DNA of 64,000 bases from assembly GCA_963841855.1 (NCBI GenBank), contig CAWJEJ010000001.1:62001-126000 (forward strand), in the 5' to 3' direction. Under the pieces are notes generated by a model. That model was given only the letters and a program-made list of their open reading frames with translations, had not been told where the DNA came from and ran no database searches. A program made the translations under genes and the position numbers. The DNA is from CAXBBB01 sp963841855. Lineage in GTDB: Bacteria > Bacteroidota > Rhodothermia > Rhodothermales > BA12. Of this stretch, positions 1 to 8,665 are shown in pieces (within the stretch, counting starts at the first letter, position 1; every line of letters begins with the position of its first letter).

Positions 1-657
1 GCGCTCGAATCGCTCGCCGACCGGCTCAACTCCGACGAACTGCGCCGGATGCTTCCCCACGCCCGAGAGCGCGCCGCCCTGATCGGCGCCGGCCTGCTTA
101 CTACATCCGGCCGTATCGAAACAGCCGCCGAACTCACAGCAGCCGAGCGGCTTGCGACGCCGTGGCGTTATGGTGGCATCCGCCCGGCAGGCACTCCGGA
201 TCTGCGCATCGTTCAGTGGGCAGGCCTGTTCACGCCAGGTCGGCTGCTCGGGTACGGCGGCACCGAACACGCTGCCGAACGCGTCGCCGCACGCGATGTG
301 AGCGCGCTGATCGAGGCCGCCACCGCTCAGCCCACCGATTACTGGCACGCTCGCTACCGCATCGGCCGCATCTCCAAGCCGCACAGTCCAGACATCGGCG
401 CGTCGGTGCGCGAGCGGCTGATCACCAACGCCGTCCTGCCGGTCGCGCTGGCGATGGGCGCCGACGTGGACGACGCGCTAGCCTGCCTGGACGCGTTGAA
501 GCCCGAGTCGGACGCTCATACGCGGCGTTTTCCACCAGCGTTCGCACGGCAACAGACGGCGACGCACACGCAGGGCTTGCACGAACTCCACCGGCGCTAC
601 TGCGCCCCAGGTCGATGTCTGTCGTGCGCAGTCGGAAGGGCAGCACTGGAGGCGTAG
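1..657 (+). CDS. DUF2851 family protein, C-terminal part (5' end outside window)
   Basis: The reading frame is open from base 1, so this is the C-terminal ~218 residues of a longer protein. The end carries a cysteine pattern (HELHRRYCAPGRCLSCAVG) that matches the conserved C-terminus of DUF2851 proteins, a Bacteroidota-enriched family of unknown function, usually 400-430 aa. An internal Met at 49 is not the true start, because conserved-looking sequence continues upstream of it. It converges on the TonB receptor gene with about 170 bp between the stops. The family call is good; the biochemical function is unknown. Confidence 0.8.
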   Translation, partial: ALESLADRLNSDELRRMLPHARERAALIGAGLLTTSGRIETAAELTAAERLATPWRYGGIRPAGTPDLRIVQWAGLFTPGRLLGYGGTEHAAERVAARDVSALIEAATAQPTDYWHARYRIGRISKPHSPDIGASVRERLITNAVLPVALAMGADVDDALACLDALKPESDAHTRRFPPAFARQQTATHTQGLHELHRRYCAPGRCLSCAVGRAALEA

Positions 658-825
658 CAGCTTGTGAATGCTACTGATGCGCCGCTCCATCTTCCATCCT
701 CCTGAGCGCAGTCAGAAGCCTACCCCGAGTTGAGCCGAAGAGCATACCTGAAGCCAGCGGATAGACGTCCCTCGACAAACCCGGGATGGCGTACTAGAGA
801 GTGCACCGTAAACCTCGGACTCAGA

Positions 826-3048
826 CTACAAATTGCCCGTAAGGCGAATGCCCAGACTAGCCGTTCGTCCGGGCAGAGGTAACCCAGCCTGCGGAAAAAC
901 GGCGGTGTCCAGCGCATTGTCCGCGCGTCCAAAGGCTTCCAGACTGCCGCGCGCGCCGAACCAGGTGTGCGATACGCGCGCGCCCACCTGCGTGCCACCG
1001 CCCAGGCGCGGGCGATTGCCGTCGGCATCGGGAGCGTCGCGCATTCCGGCGACGGTGCGAGCGTCCAGGCCCAGCGACACACCGCGCAGCCGGTAGGTAG
1101 CGACGGCGAACGAGGTAAACGACGGCACTTCGGTGCGCGCCTGCCACTCGCCGCCGGCTCGGCCTTCCGAGTGTTGCAGCGTCGCGTTGGCTGATACGGT
1201 GACACGGCTGGACCTAGCCGTTCCGCTCACGCTCACGCCGACCGTTCGGCTGCCGTCGAGGTTGACGCGCTGACGCCTGGCGACACCATCGACGCGCACG
1301 CGGAGTTGGTCGATGGCGTCGGTCGTGCGGCGGGCAAAGGCGGCAGCCTCGAACGTCACGCTCCGCGTCGCAGTCGACGCCGCCAGTTCAGACTGGTAAA
1401 TCGTCTCGGGGCGTAGATTAGGGTTGAGCAAAAAGCGCCCAATGGCCTCGCCGAAAAGCTCGCGCGGCGTCGGGAAGCGGACTTTCCGCGCGCCGGACAG
1501 CCGCAGTGAGGTTGCGCCGATGCGCGTTCCGGTTGTGAGCGACGCCGTCCACGACGCCTGACCCTCGCGCGCCGGTTTGTCGCCCGTGCGGGGCGTGGCG
1601 ACGCCTTCGACGCCCACTCCGCCGCCGACGAGCCAGTTGCGGCGGCCACCAAGTCGCTCTTCCCACTCGGCGCCGATTCCGCCCTGCGCCAGTTGGTACG
1701 TGAACGTCTGCACGGCTGGATCCACCAAGGGATTGCGGATGATGGGCGTATCCGATTGATCGTGCTGCGAAAACAGCCCATCGGCGCGGATGCGGATCAA
1801 ACGCTCGGGCCGCTCGAACGCAGCACCCAATCGCAATCCGCCCGACACGTCGTCATCGTCCTGGATCTCGTCGATGCGTGCGAAATCGGAGTCCGCATAT
1901 TGGTCGATGCGCTGGGCGTGAATCTGCCCCCAGGCGACCGCCTGCACGTCGACCGTCCCGCCCATCGCCGCTCGGTCTGCTTGCGCAGCGAGGCTGCCCA
2001 GTGTGTAGCGCGTCGATGGGTAGCGCCAAAACCGGGCGTCGCCGGGTTCGATATGACTTTCAGGTGCGATGCCCTTCTCGTTACCGACGTGCAGGAATGA
2101 CGCTCGAAGGACGGCGAGGCCTGCGTCGTGCTCCGCCTTGGCGAAGAGGGCGAGGCTTTCGCGGTCCGTATTGAGGCGCGTGCGATCGGAGGGCTGAGAA
2201 AACGGCAGCGACACGTCGGCCAGCGCGTCGGCATCCTGAACGGTCCACCCGGCCCCGGCTTCGAGTTGCGTCTGGCCGCGCCGCGTGCTCACCATCGCCG
2301 TCACGAGCCGCCCGGCTCCGGGGGCAGACCCGCGCATTTCGGCCTGGGCGAACGTGCCGTCGGTCTCCAGCCGCTGCGTGCCGAACAAGACGGCTCCGCT
2401 GGGCGCGCCGACGCCGTAGAGAACCGACGAGGGTCCCTGCACCACGCGCGCGCTGCCCACCAGCCAGCCGGGAAGCAGTCCCGCGTCAAAGCGTGCGTCC
2501 CACGGTACCAGTAGCGGCGCTCCGTCCAGGTAGAGTGCTGTCTGCCGCTCGCCGCTCCCTCTCAGGTACACCAACGCCTCCCCGCGCGAGTTGACCTGCA
2601 AATGCGCGCCGGGCAGAACCCCCACGAGTTGCCGCCCGTCGACCGCCTGCACCTGTCGCAGCGCCTGAAGCGGAACGACCTGTATAGGCCGCGCCGCTAT
2701 GGTAGGCGAATCGCCACCGACGACGATTTCGTCTATTTGCTGACCGGTCGGCTGAAGCGCCACCTCGCGCCGCTCCCTTCCCGCCACTTCGATTCGTGAC
2801 GTCCGGTAGCCGACGTAGGAGACGATCAACACTCCGCGCCCGGCAAGGTCGACAGAATAGCGACCCTCGGCGTCCGTCGCCGTGCCTCTGGTCGTGCCTT
2901 CGATCTGAACTGTTGCGCCCGCCAGCGGCTCGGCCGTCTGGGCATCCCGGACTGTTCCGCTGACTTGGTTTTGAGCCAGCACCGGGGAGGCACCGAGTAG
3001 TCCGAAAACCATCCACACCAAACCTGACAGGTCTCCGAGACCTCTCAT
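826..3048 (-). CDS. TonB-dependent receptor with N-terminal carboxypeptidase-regulatory-like domain
   Basis: Outer-membrane active transporter, about 740 aa. A signal peptide (residues 1 to ~26, ending SPVLAQ) is followed by a CarboxypepD_reg-like beta-sandwich (~27-110; VSGTVRDAQTAEPLAGATVQ, then GRYSV and YVGY), a TonB-box-like EIVV, a plug domain (~120-230; YLRGSGERQTALYLDGAP) and a beta-barrel to the C-terminus. This layout is typical of Bacteroidota. An in-frame TTG at 3087 would add 13 charged residues before the signal peptide. I prefer ATG at 3048, which has GGAG seven bases upstream. The substrate cannot be told and no SusD-like partner lies next to it. The first codons overlap a copy of a short palindromic repeat (see findings). 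Confidence 0.93.
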   Translation of the reverse strand: MRGLGDLSGLVWMVFGLLGASPVLAQNQVSGTVRDAQTAEPLAGATVQIEGTTRGTATDAEGRYSVDLAGRGVLIVSYVGYRTSRIEVAGRERREVALQPTGQQIDEIVVGGDSPTIAARPIQVVPLQALRQVQAVDGRQLVGVLPGAHLQVNSRGEALVYLRGSGERQTALYLDGAPLLVPWDARFDAGLLPGWLVGSARVVQGPSSVLYGVGAPSGAVLFGTQRLETDGTFAQAEMRGSAPGAGRLVTAMVSTRRGQTQLEAGAGWTVQDADALADVSLPFSQPSDRTRLNTDRESLALFAKAEHDAGLAVLRASFLHVGNEKGIAPESHIEPGDARFWRYPSTRYTLGSLAAQADRAAMGGTVDVQAVAWGQIHAQRIDQYADSDFARIDEIQDDDDVSGGLRLGAAFERPERLIRIRADGLFSQHDQSDTPIIRNPLVDPAVQTFTYQLAQGGIGAEWEERLGGRRNWLVGGGVGVEGVATPRTGDKPAREGQASWTASLTTGTRIGATSLRLSGARKVRFPTPRELFGEAIGRFLLNPNLRPETIYQSELAASTATRSVTFEAAAFARRTTDAIDQLRVRVDGVARRQRVNLDGSRTVGVSVSGTARSSRVTVSANATLQHSEGRAGGEWQARTEVPSFTSFAVATYRLRGVSLGLDARTVAGMRDAPDADGNRPRLGGGTQVGARVSHTWFGARGSLEAFGRADNALDTAVFPQAGLPLPGRTASLGIRLTGNL

Positions 3049-3119
3049 GCTTCTGCTCCGGCTACTAATGATGAACCGCACGTCCAAGTAGACAAATGAA
3101 TCGGTCGTCGAACTGCGGC

Positions 3120-3758
3120 TTACTGATCTTCGATAGTGGTCTCGTCTTCCTCCACGAACTGCGGCTGGATCGGCTCGGCAGGCGTGTCCTGGACGGCGCG
3201 GCCCGGGTTGGCGATCACGCGCAGGCTGGGCTGGCGCGCTTCGTAGTCGCGGCGGAGCCAGTGCGGAGGAATGATCTGGTAGCGCGCGCGCGTAACGGTC
3301 GACTCGATCTGACCGGCCGCCGTTGTGTCGCCCATCGTCTCCATCGACCGGCCCAAGTCGTAGTAGCGGTCGGCCAGGATCTGCTGTTCGGTGACCATGG
3401 CGCCGTAGCCCCGGTTGAGTTCACGGTAGCTGCCGCCCTCGATCAGTGCGTCGGCGTGGGCGCGCTGCTCGATCAGCAAAACGTCTTGGGACTCAGACAG
3501 AAACGTCGCCTCGTTGGAGAACGGCGCCAGCCGCGCGTCGGTGCGGGCGGCGGCGATGAGTTGCTGTGCGGCCAGGCGGTTCCGCTGGGCGTCGGCGGCA
3601 TAGTCGTCGATTAGGTCGGCGATCTGCTCACGGTGCGCCTCTTCGGTGCCGTAGGCGTCGTTGTAGCGCCAATCGCCGTACATGCGGATGATCGGGTCGG
3701 GCTTGCTACAGCCGGAGAGGATGAGGAGAAGCGTGAGCGCGGCGAGAGTGCGGAGCAT
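3120..3758 (-). CDS. Putative lipoprotein of unknown function
   Basis: 212 aa. It starts with a lipoprotein signal (MLRTLAALTLLLILSGC) with a lipobox LSGC at residues 14-17. The rest is soluble, rich in Glu, Asp, Ala and Arg and predicted mostly helical (repeated A/E/R heptad-like stretches at ~40-130). The acidic C-terminus ends EEDETTIEDQ. I recognise no domain. It lies about 70 bp upstream of the TonB receptor on the same strand and about 40 bp downstream of glgC, so it could be co-transcribed with either. Probably anchored to the inner or outer membrane. Confidence 0.8.
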   Translation of the reverse strand: MLRTLAALTLLLILSGCSKPDPIIRMYGDWRYNDAYGTEEAHREQIADLIDDYAADAQRNRLAAQQLIAAARTDARLAPFSNEATFLSESQDVLLIEQRAHADALIEGGSYRELNRGYGAMVTEQQILADRYYDLGRSMETMGDTTAAGQIESTVTRARYQIIPPHWLRRDYEARQPSLRVIANPGRAVQDTPAEPIQPQFVEEDETTIEDQ

Positions 3759-3798
3759 GGGCGAGCAGTCTAGAAAGTTCGGCGGGACGTGGGCGTCC

Positions 3799-5067
3799 TC
3801 AAATGATGGTGTCGTCGGGGATGACCGAGTTCTTGGTCACGACCACGACGCCGTCTCGAATGTAAAACCCTGGCCCCTCGCCTTCTGCGACTTGATCGCG
3901 ATTTTTGATCACGCAGCGCTTGCCGATCCGTGCGTTTTTGTCGACGATCGCGCCTTCGATGTAGGTCTCCTCGTCGATGCCCGGGCCTTCGGGGCCCTTG
4001 ACCGGCGCGTGGATTTTGAGGTCGTGCCAGTGCATGTAGTCCGCCCCCATCATGACGACGTTCTTGACCGTCGCGTTGCGCCCGATGTAGCTGCGCAGCC
4101 CGATGACCGAGTTCGACACGTGCGCAGACACGATCACGCTCGCCTCGGCGATCAGCGAGTCTTGGATGTAGCTGCTGTGGATCTTGGCGGGCGGCAACAT
4201 GCGCGCGTTCGTGAAGATCGGCATCTCTTCCGAATAGAGGTTGAACGACGGCTGGGGCGCGGCGAGCGCGATGTTGGCGTCGTAGAACGAGCGGATCGTC
4301 CCGATGTCGCTCCAATACCCTTTGAACGGGAAGCTGACGACCTTATGCGACTCGATAGCGCGCGGAATGACCTGCTTGCCGAAGTCGTGCTCGTCCGGGT
4401 TCTCTTCGAGCATGTTTTGCATCACATCGGTCGAGAACAGGTAGATGCCCATCGACGCCAGATAGATGCGGCCCTGGGCCTCCAGTTCAGCGTCGACGGC
4501 GCTCTCCTTTCCGTCGAGTTCGTCAAGCGGCGGCTTCTCGTGAAACTCGGTGATGAGTTCGTTCTCGTCCGACTTGAGGATGCCGAATGCTGGAGCGTCT
4601 GCAGCCGTGACCGGGATCGTGGCGACCGTCACGTCGGCTCCGCTAGCCTTGTGCGCGGCCAGCATCTCCTGATAGTTCATCAGGTAGAGTTGATCGCCCG
4701 AGAGGATGAGCGTGTGCGTTTGGGGATAGTTGAGCGCGTGCGTCAGGCTGCGGCGGACGGCATCGGCCGTGCCCTGAAACCACTCCATGTTGTCCTGAGT
4801 CTGCTCGGCGGCGATGATCTGGACGAAGCCCTCGTTGAAGCGGTCGAAGCGGTACGTATTGGCGATGTGCCGGTTGAGGCTGGCCGAGTTGTACTGCGTC
4901 AGCACGAACATGCGCTCGACGCCCGAATTGATGCAGTTCGAGATCGGAATGTCGATCAGCCGGTACTTTCCGGCCAGCGGAACGGCGGGCTTGGAGCGGT
5001 GCTCGGTGAGCGGGTAGAGGCGCGTGCCGGCGCCGCCGCCGAGGATGATGGCGAGCATCGAGTCCAT
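3799..5067 (-). CDS. glgC: Glucose-1-phosphate adenylyltransferase (ADP-glucose pyrophosphorylase)
   Basis: Makes ADP-glucose from glucose-1-phosphate and ATP, the committed step of bacterial glycogen synthesis. The 422 aa length fits the family. The nucleotidyltransferase motif GGGAGTRLYPLT is at ~9-20, followed by KPAVPLAGKYRLIDIPISNC, the sugar-phosphate loop EWFQGTADAVR at ~95, and PFKGYWSDIGTIRSFYDAN at ~245. A left-handed beta-helix allosteric domain (many IG, VIK and NSV turns) forms the C-terminal third. Start alternatives are Met1 (5067) and Met4 (5058). It is the only ADP-glucose synthesis gene in the window and fits the alpha-glucan genes after 48874. No glycogen synthase is adjacent. 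Confidence 0.96.
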   Translation of the reverse strand: MDSMLAIILGGGAGTRLYPLTEHRSKPAVPLAGKYRLIDIPISNCINSGVERMFVLTQYNSASLNRHIANTYRFDRFNEGFVQIIAAEQTQDNMEWFQGTADAVRRSLTHALNYPQTHTLILSGDQLYLMNYQEMLAAHKASGADVTVATIPVTAADAPAFGILKSDENELITEFHEKPPLDELDGKESAVDAELEAQGRIYLASMGIYLFSTDVMQNMLEENPDEHDFGKQVIPRAIESHKVVSFPFKGYWSDIGTIRSFYDANIALAAPQPSFNLYSEEMPIFTNARMLPPAKIHSSYIQDSLIAEASVIVSAHVSNSVIGLRSYIGRNATVKNVVMMGADYMHWHDLKIHAPVKGPEGPGIDEETYIEGAIVDKNARIGKRCVIKNRDQVAEGEGPGFYIRDGVVVVTKNSVIPDDTII

Positions 5068-5319
5068 GCGGAACGAGAGGTCGGGTGAGGAGAGCGAAGC
5101 GGAACATACTTCACTACCATCCGGCCGATGGGTAGCGAGCGAAATAGCTCTGTAACGCTGTGTATGTAAATCGGGCGGACCATTGCGCGATGGCGCGGAT
5201 TTGGCTCACTCGTTGATCACAAAGTGCTCATCGCCGGACAGCTTTTTTGGCCTACCGCTTTGTGTTTGAACGACCTAGACCCCATATTGACTCTCTCCAC
5301 CGCTAGCCGCATCGCTCAC
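5068..5319. promoter_or_regulatory. Divergent intergenic region between glgC and the DUF1800 gene
   Basis: About 250 bp separate the two divergent starts and must hold promoters for both. On the minus strand a TATGTTCC string about 40 bp before glgC resembles a weak Bacteroidota TAnnTTTG element. On the plus strand a TACCGCTTTG string about 60 bp before the DUF1800 start is similar but mis-spaced. I see no convincing operator or riboswitch. Confidence 0.3.
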
Positions 5320-6822
5320 ATGGCCGACTGGAACCGCCTCGCCGCCGCCCACCTGATTCGCCGGACCGGAATGGGCGCCCGCAAGCGCGAAGTCGACGCC
5401 GCTCTGGCCGACGGATCGCAGACCGCCGCCGCCGCGCGTTTGGTGCGCGAAGCCAAGGCTGCGCCGCGTCCGCCCAGGCCATCGGGTTCGTCGGGCACGG
5501 ACGTCGAGAGCGTCTACGCCATCCAGCGTCACTGGTACGAGCAGATGCTGACCGGCGACGGCCTGCGCGAGAAGATGACGCTGTGGCTGCACAACCTGCT
5601 CGTCGTGCAGTACGCCGACGCCGGAATGGCGCCTGCCACGTGGCCCTACCTCGACCTGCTCCGCAAACGCGCCCTGGGCAACTACCGCACGCTGATCGAT
5701 GAGATGGGCCGGGAGCCCGCGATGCTCTACTACCTCAACGGCGACGGAAGCCGCGGCGATCTGGCCTCGCAGCCGCCCAACGAGAACTACGCGCGCGAGC
5801 TGATGGAGCTGTTCACGCTGGGACAGACGGCGCGCGACGGGTCAGCCAACTATACCGAGGCCGACGTGAAAGCCGCTGCCCGCGCTCTTTCGGGATGGCA
5901 GGTCACGACGCGCAATGGCGCACCGCGCGCCACGTTCGACGCGCGGCGCCACGACGGCGGCAGCAAGACCTTTCTGGGCCAGACCGGCACGTGGGGCTAC
6001 GACGACATCGTCCGGATCCTGTTCGAGCAGCGCGCGCCTCAGATCGCCGACTTCGTGATGGGCAAGCTGTACGCGTTCTTCGTCCAGGCTGTCCCGGATC
6101 AGGCGTTCGTCGGCCAACTCGCGCAGACATTCCAGAGCGGCGGATGGGAACTGGGACCAGTCGTCGAACAACTGCTGGCGTCGGATCACTTCTATCGCGA
6201 CGGACTGCGCGCGGCGCGCGTCAAGAGCCCGGTCGAACTCGTAGTCGGGCTGCTGCGTGAGGCCGAGATTCCGGCTCCCCAGTCGCGGCTGGAGAATGTC
6301 CGTGTGGCGCTCGAACCGGCGCGCCTGGGCCACGAACTGCTCAACCCGCCCAACGTCGCCGGATGGCCCGGCCTCAATCCTCCCGGATCCGACGGAACGC
6401 CCGGCCACCACACGTGGCTGACGACGAGCACGCTTCCGACACGCTGGAATCTGGCGCGCACCCTGCTCCAATCCGCCGACTTCGATCCGTTCGAGTTGGC
6501 CCGAAAGGTCAGCGATCCGTCCAATCCGTTCGGACTCCCCACCGACCTGGCGCGCCTGCTGCTGCCCACTCCTCTTGCCGAGAGCAGCATCCGCGAGGTG
6601 TCGACCGATTTTGGCGGCGATCCATCGCGTCCGCCGCCCCAGGCCTTTCTCGACGGACCGGGTTATGCCGTCAACCTGGCCAAGATCATGCTCGACGGAT
6701 CGCCGTGGTACGAGTGGCCCAACTTCTCGGACGACAATCCGCTCAACGTCGGCGCGGCCAAGAGCAACCTGAGGACGTTTCTCGCCTACCTCGTCGAACT
6801 TCCCGAATACCAACTCACGTGA
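5320..6822 (+). CDS. DUF1800 domain-containing protein
   Basis: 500 aa counted from ATG 5320 (MADWNRLAAAHLIRRTGMG), where the conserved DUF1800 N-terminus begins; an upstream GTG/ATG-type extension from 5224 looks non-coding. Family features seen are AAHLIRRTGMGA, the central EMGREPAMLYYLNGD, NENYARELMELFTLG at ~165-180, AARALSGWQV, HDGGSKTFLGQTG, and NPPNVAGWPG near 345. DUF1800 proteins are of unknown biochemical function and are almost always encoded next to DUF1501, as here. The stop TGA overlaps the DUF1501 ATG by one base (TGATG), so translation is probably coupled. Confidence 0.92.
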   Translation: MADWNRLAAAHLIRRTGMGARKREVDAALADGSQTAAAARLVREAKAAPRPPRPSGSSGTDVESVYAIQRHWYEQMLTGDGLREKMTLWLHNLLVVQYADAGMAPATWPYLDLLRKRALGNYRTLIDEMGREPAMLYYLNGDGSRGDLASQPPNENYARELMELFTLGQTARDGSANYTEADVKAAARALSGWQVTTRNGAPRATFDARRHDGGSKTFLGQTGTWGYDDIVRILFEQRAPQIADFVMGKLYAFFVQAVPDQAFVGQLAQTFQSGGWELGPVVEQLLASDHFYRDGLRAARVKSPVELVVGLLREAEIPAPQSRLENVRVALEPARLGHELLNPPNVAGWPGLNPPGSDGTPGHHTWLTTSTLPTRWNLARTLLQSADFDPFELARKVSDPSNPFGLPTDLARLLLPTPLAESSIREVSTDFGGDPSRPPPQAFLDGPGYAVNLAKIMLDGSPWYEWPNFSDDNPLNVGAAKSNLRTFLAYLVELPEYQLT

Positions 6823-8456
6823 TGTCTGACCACTCCGCACCCGACGACGGCCTGCGCCACGGCGCCTGCCTCGAACACGGCGACGCGCACACGCACGACC
6901 ACGACGAGTGGACGCGCCGCGACTTCATGACGCGTATGGGACTTGCCGCGGCGGGCGTCTCGTTCATGATGGGACGCAACCCGATGCGCGCCTTTGCCCA
7001 GTCGCCGCTTCTCCAGCCGGTAGACCCCACGTCCGATCGCATACTCGTGCTCGTCCAGCTGAGCGGCGGCAACGACGGACTCAACACGCTCGTCCCGTTC
7101 GAGAACGACGTGTACTACAACGCGCGCCGGACGATCGCCATTCCCAAGACGCAGGCGCTGGCGCTGGACGATCAGTATGGCCTGCACCCTGCGCTCGCAC
7201 CGCTGATGCCGCTTTGGCAAGACGGCGCGATGTCGGTCGTGCACAACGTCGGCTATCAAAAGCAGAGCCGCTCGCACTTCCGGGGAACGGACATCTGGGC
7301 GACCGGAGCCGACGAAAACCAGAACCTGTCGACGGGCTGGGCGGGCCGCTACCTCTCGGACGAGTTCGACGATTTTCTGAGCAACCCGCCCGAGTTTCCC
7401 CTGGCCGTGCGCGTCGGCGGCGGCACGTCGACGCTGTTTCAGTCCGAGTATGGCAACCTGGGCATGACGTTCAGCGACTCGAGCGCGTTCGGCCGGTTTG
7501 TCGAGCAGGGCGGCTTCTATGACCCGGACGACGTGCCTCAGACGACGTACGGCAGCGAAATGGCGTTCGCGCGGACAGTCACCAACGCGTCGTACCGCTA
7601 CGTCGCCGCCGTTCAGAAGGCGGCCCGCGACGCCACCAACGCCGTCGAGTATGCGGGCGGCGGACTGGGACGCGACCTCTCGGTCGTGGCGCGTCTGATT
7701 CGTGGCAGGTTGGGCACGCGGCTGTTTCTAGTCTCCCAAGGCGGCTTCGACACGCACTCGATGCAGGGCGCGGGCGAGGGCCGCCACGCCGGATTGATGA
7801 GTAACCTGGCGGGCGGCGTCTCGTCGTTCCTCGAAGACCTCGCATCCGACGGATTGGACGAGCGCGTCGTCGTGATGACGTTCAGCGAGTTTGGGCGCAC
7901 GCTCGAAGAAAACGGCTCGAACGGAACGGATCACGGTGCCAGTGCGCCGCTCTTCCTGTTCGGCAAGAACTTGACGCCCGGACTCTTCGGCACGCCCAAC
8001 CCACTCACGCGCGAGTCCGACTTCTATGGCGACGATCCGGCCTTCACGACCGACTACCGACAGGTCTACGCGACGCTGCTCGAACGCTGGTTCGGCCTCT
8101 CTCCTCAAGCCGTCGACGCCTTCTTTCCGCGCGCGTTCGACCGGCTGGGGTTCCTGTCCGGCACCGCCACCTCGGCGCCGAGCGGAACGCAGGCGCGCGG
8201 GCTGAGCCTGTCGGTCGCCCCCAACCCGGTTCGGTCGGGCGCGGGCGTCACGTTCGGGATCGCCTCGGCCGGACGCGCGCGCGTGGCACTGTTCGACGCC
8301 CAAGGACGACGCATCGCCGTTCTGGCGTCGGGCTCGTTCGCTGCGGGCCGCCACCCCGTTCGCCTGGACGCGTCCGGCCTCCCGTCGGGCGTATACCTGC
8401 TGCGCCTCGACACCGACAGCGGATCGACCACTCAGGCCGTCACGGTTGCGCGGTGA
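6822..8456 (+). CDS. DUF1501 protein with Tat signal and type IX secretion C-terminal domain
   Basis: 544 aa, sulfatase/alkaline-phosphatase-like DUF1501 family. A His/Asp-rich N-terminus (HGACLEHGDAHTHDHDE) precedes a twin-arginine motif TRRDFM at ~32 and a hydrophobic stretch, i.e. a Tat-type export signal. Core motifs are LVQLSGGNDGLNTLVPF (~75), a central GGFDTHSMQ (~307), VVMTFSEFGRTLEENGSNGTDHG (~348) and DYRQVYATLLERWFG (~410). The last ~85 residues (SLSVAPNPVRSGAGVTF to SGVYLLRLDT and AVTVAR) match a type A Por/T9SS sorting domain. Coupled to the upstream DUF1800 gene by TGATG. The combination of Tat export and T9SS sorting suggests a cell-surface or secreted product (inference). Confidence 0.92.
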   Translation: MSDHSAPDDGLRHGACLEHGDAHTHDHDEWTRRDFMTRMGLAAAGVSFMMGRNPMRAFAQSPLLQPVDPTSDRILVLVQLSGGNDGLNTLVPFENDVYYNARRTIAIPKTQALALDDQYGLHPALAPLMPLWQDGAMSVVHNVGYQKQSRSHFRGTDIWATGADENQNLSTGWAGRYLSDEFDDFLSNPPEFPLAVRVGGGTSTLFQSEYGNLGMTFSDSSAFGRFVEQGGFYDPDDVPQTTYGSEMAFARTVTNASYRYVAAVQKAARDATNAVEYAGGGLGRDLSVVARLIRGRLGTRLFLVSQGGFDTHSMQGAGEGRHAGLMSNLAGGVSSFLEDLASDGLDERVVVMTFSEFGRTLEENGSNGTDHGASAPLFLFGKNLTPGLFGTPNPLTRESDFYGDDPAFTTDYRQVYATLLERWFGLSPQAVDAFFPRAFDRLGFLSGTATSAPSGTQARGLSLSVAPNPVRSGAGVTFGIASAGRARVALFDAQGRRIAVLASGSFAAGRHPVRLDASGLPSGVYLLRLDTDSGSTTQAVTVAR

Positions 8457-8665
8457 TCCCGATCTCGTCCAGCGCGAGCGACGCATGGCTGGCGCAGAAA
8501 CCTCCCCGTCCCGCCCCTCGTCATTGCGAGCCAAACGGGGCACTCGGCCCCGACGCGCTGTCCTCCCAGATTGCCTGATGCCGACTCCTCACCGGCTATA
8601 TCCTTGACCGAAACGCGCCCGAGACGAGCCTAGCCTCTACGGGATTTTTCACTTCAAATCGACTT
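8457..8665. other. Intergenic spacer with partial dispersed repeat and possible promoter
   Basis: This 209-bp gap holds a left-half copy of the dispersed repeat seen at 45159 and 47067 (CGTCATTGCGAG at 8519-8530). It also holds TATCCTTG at 8599-8606, one mismatch from the Bacteroidota TAnnTTTG element, about 60 bp upstream of the first WG-repeat gene. No gene is visible. Confidence 0.35.

Noticed and set aside
3682..5088. 468-codon open frame on the plus strand opposite glgC
   Set aside because: Antisense shadow of glgC, with no recognisable motif.
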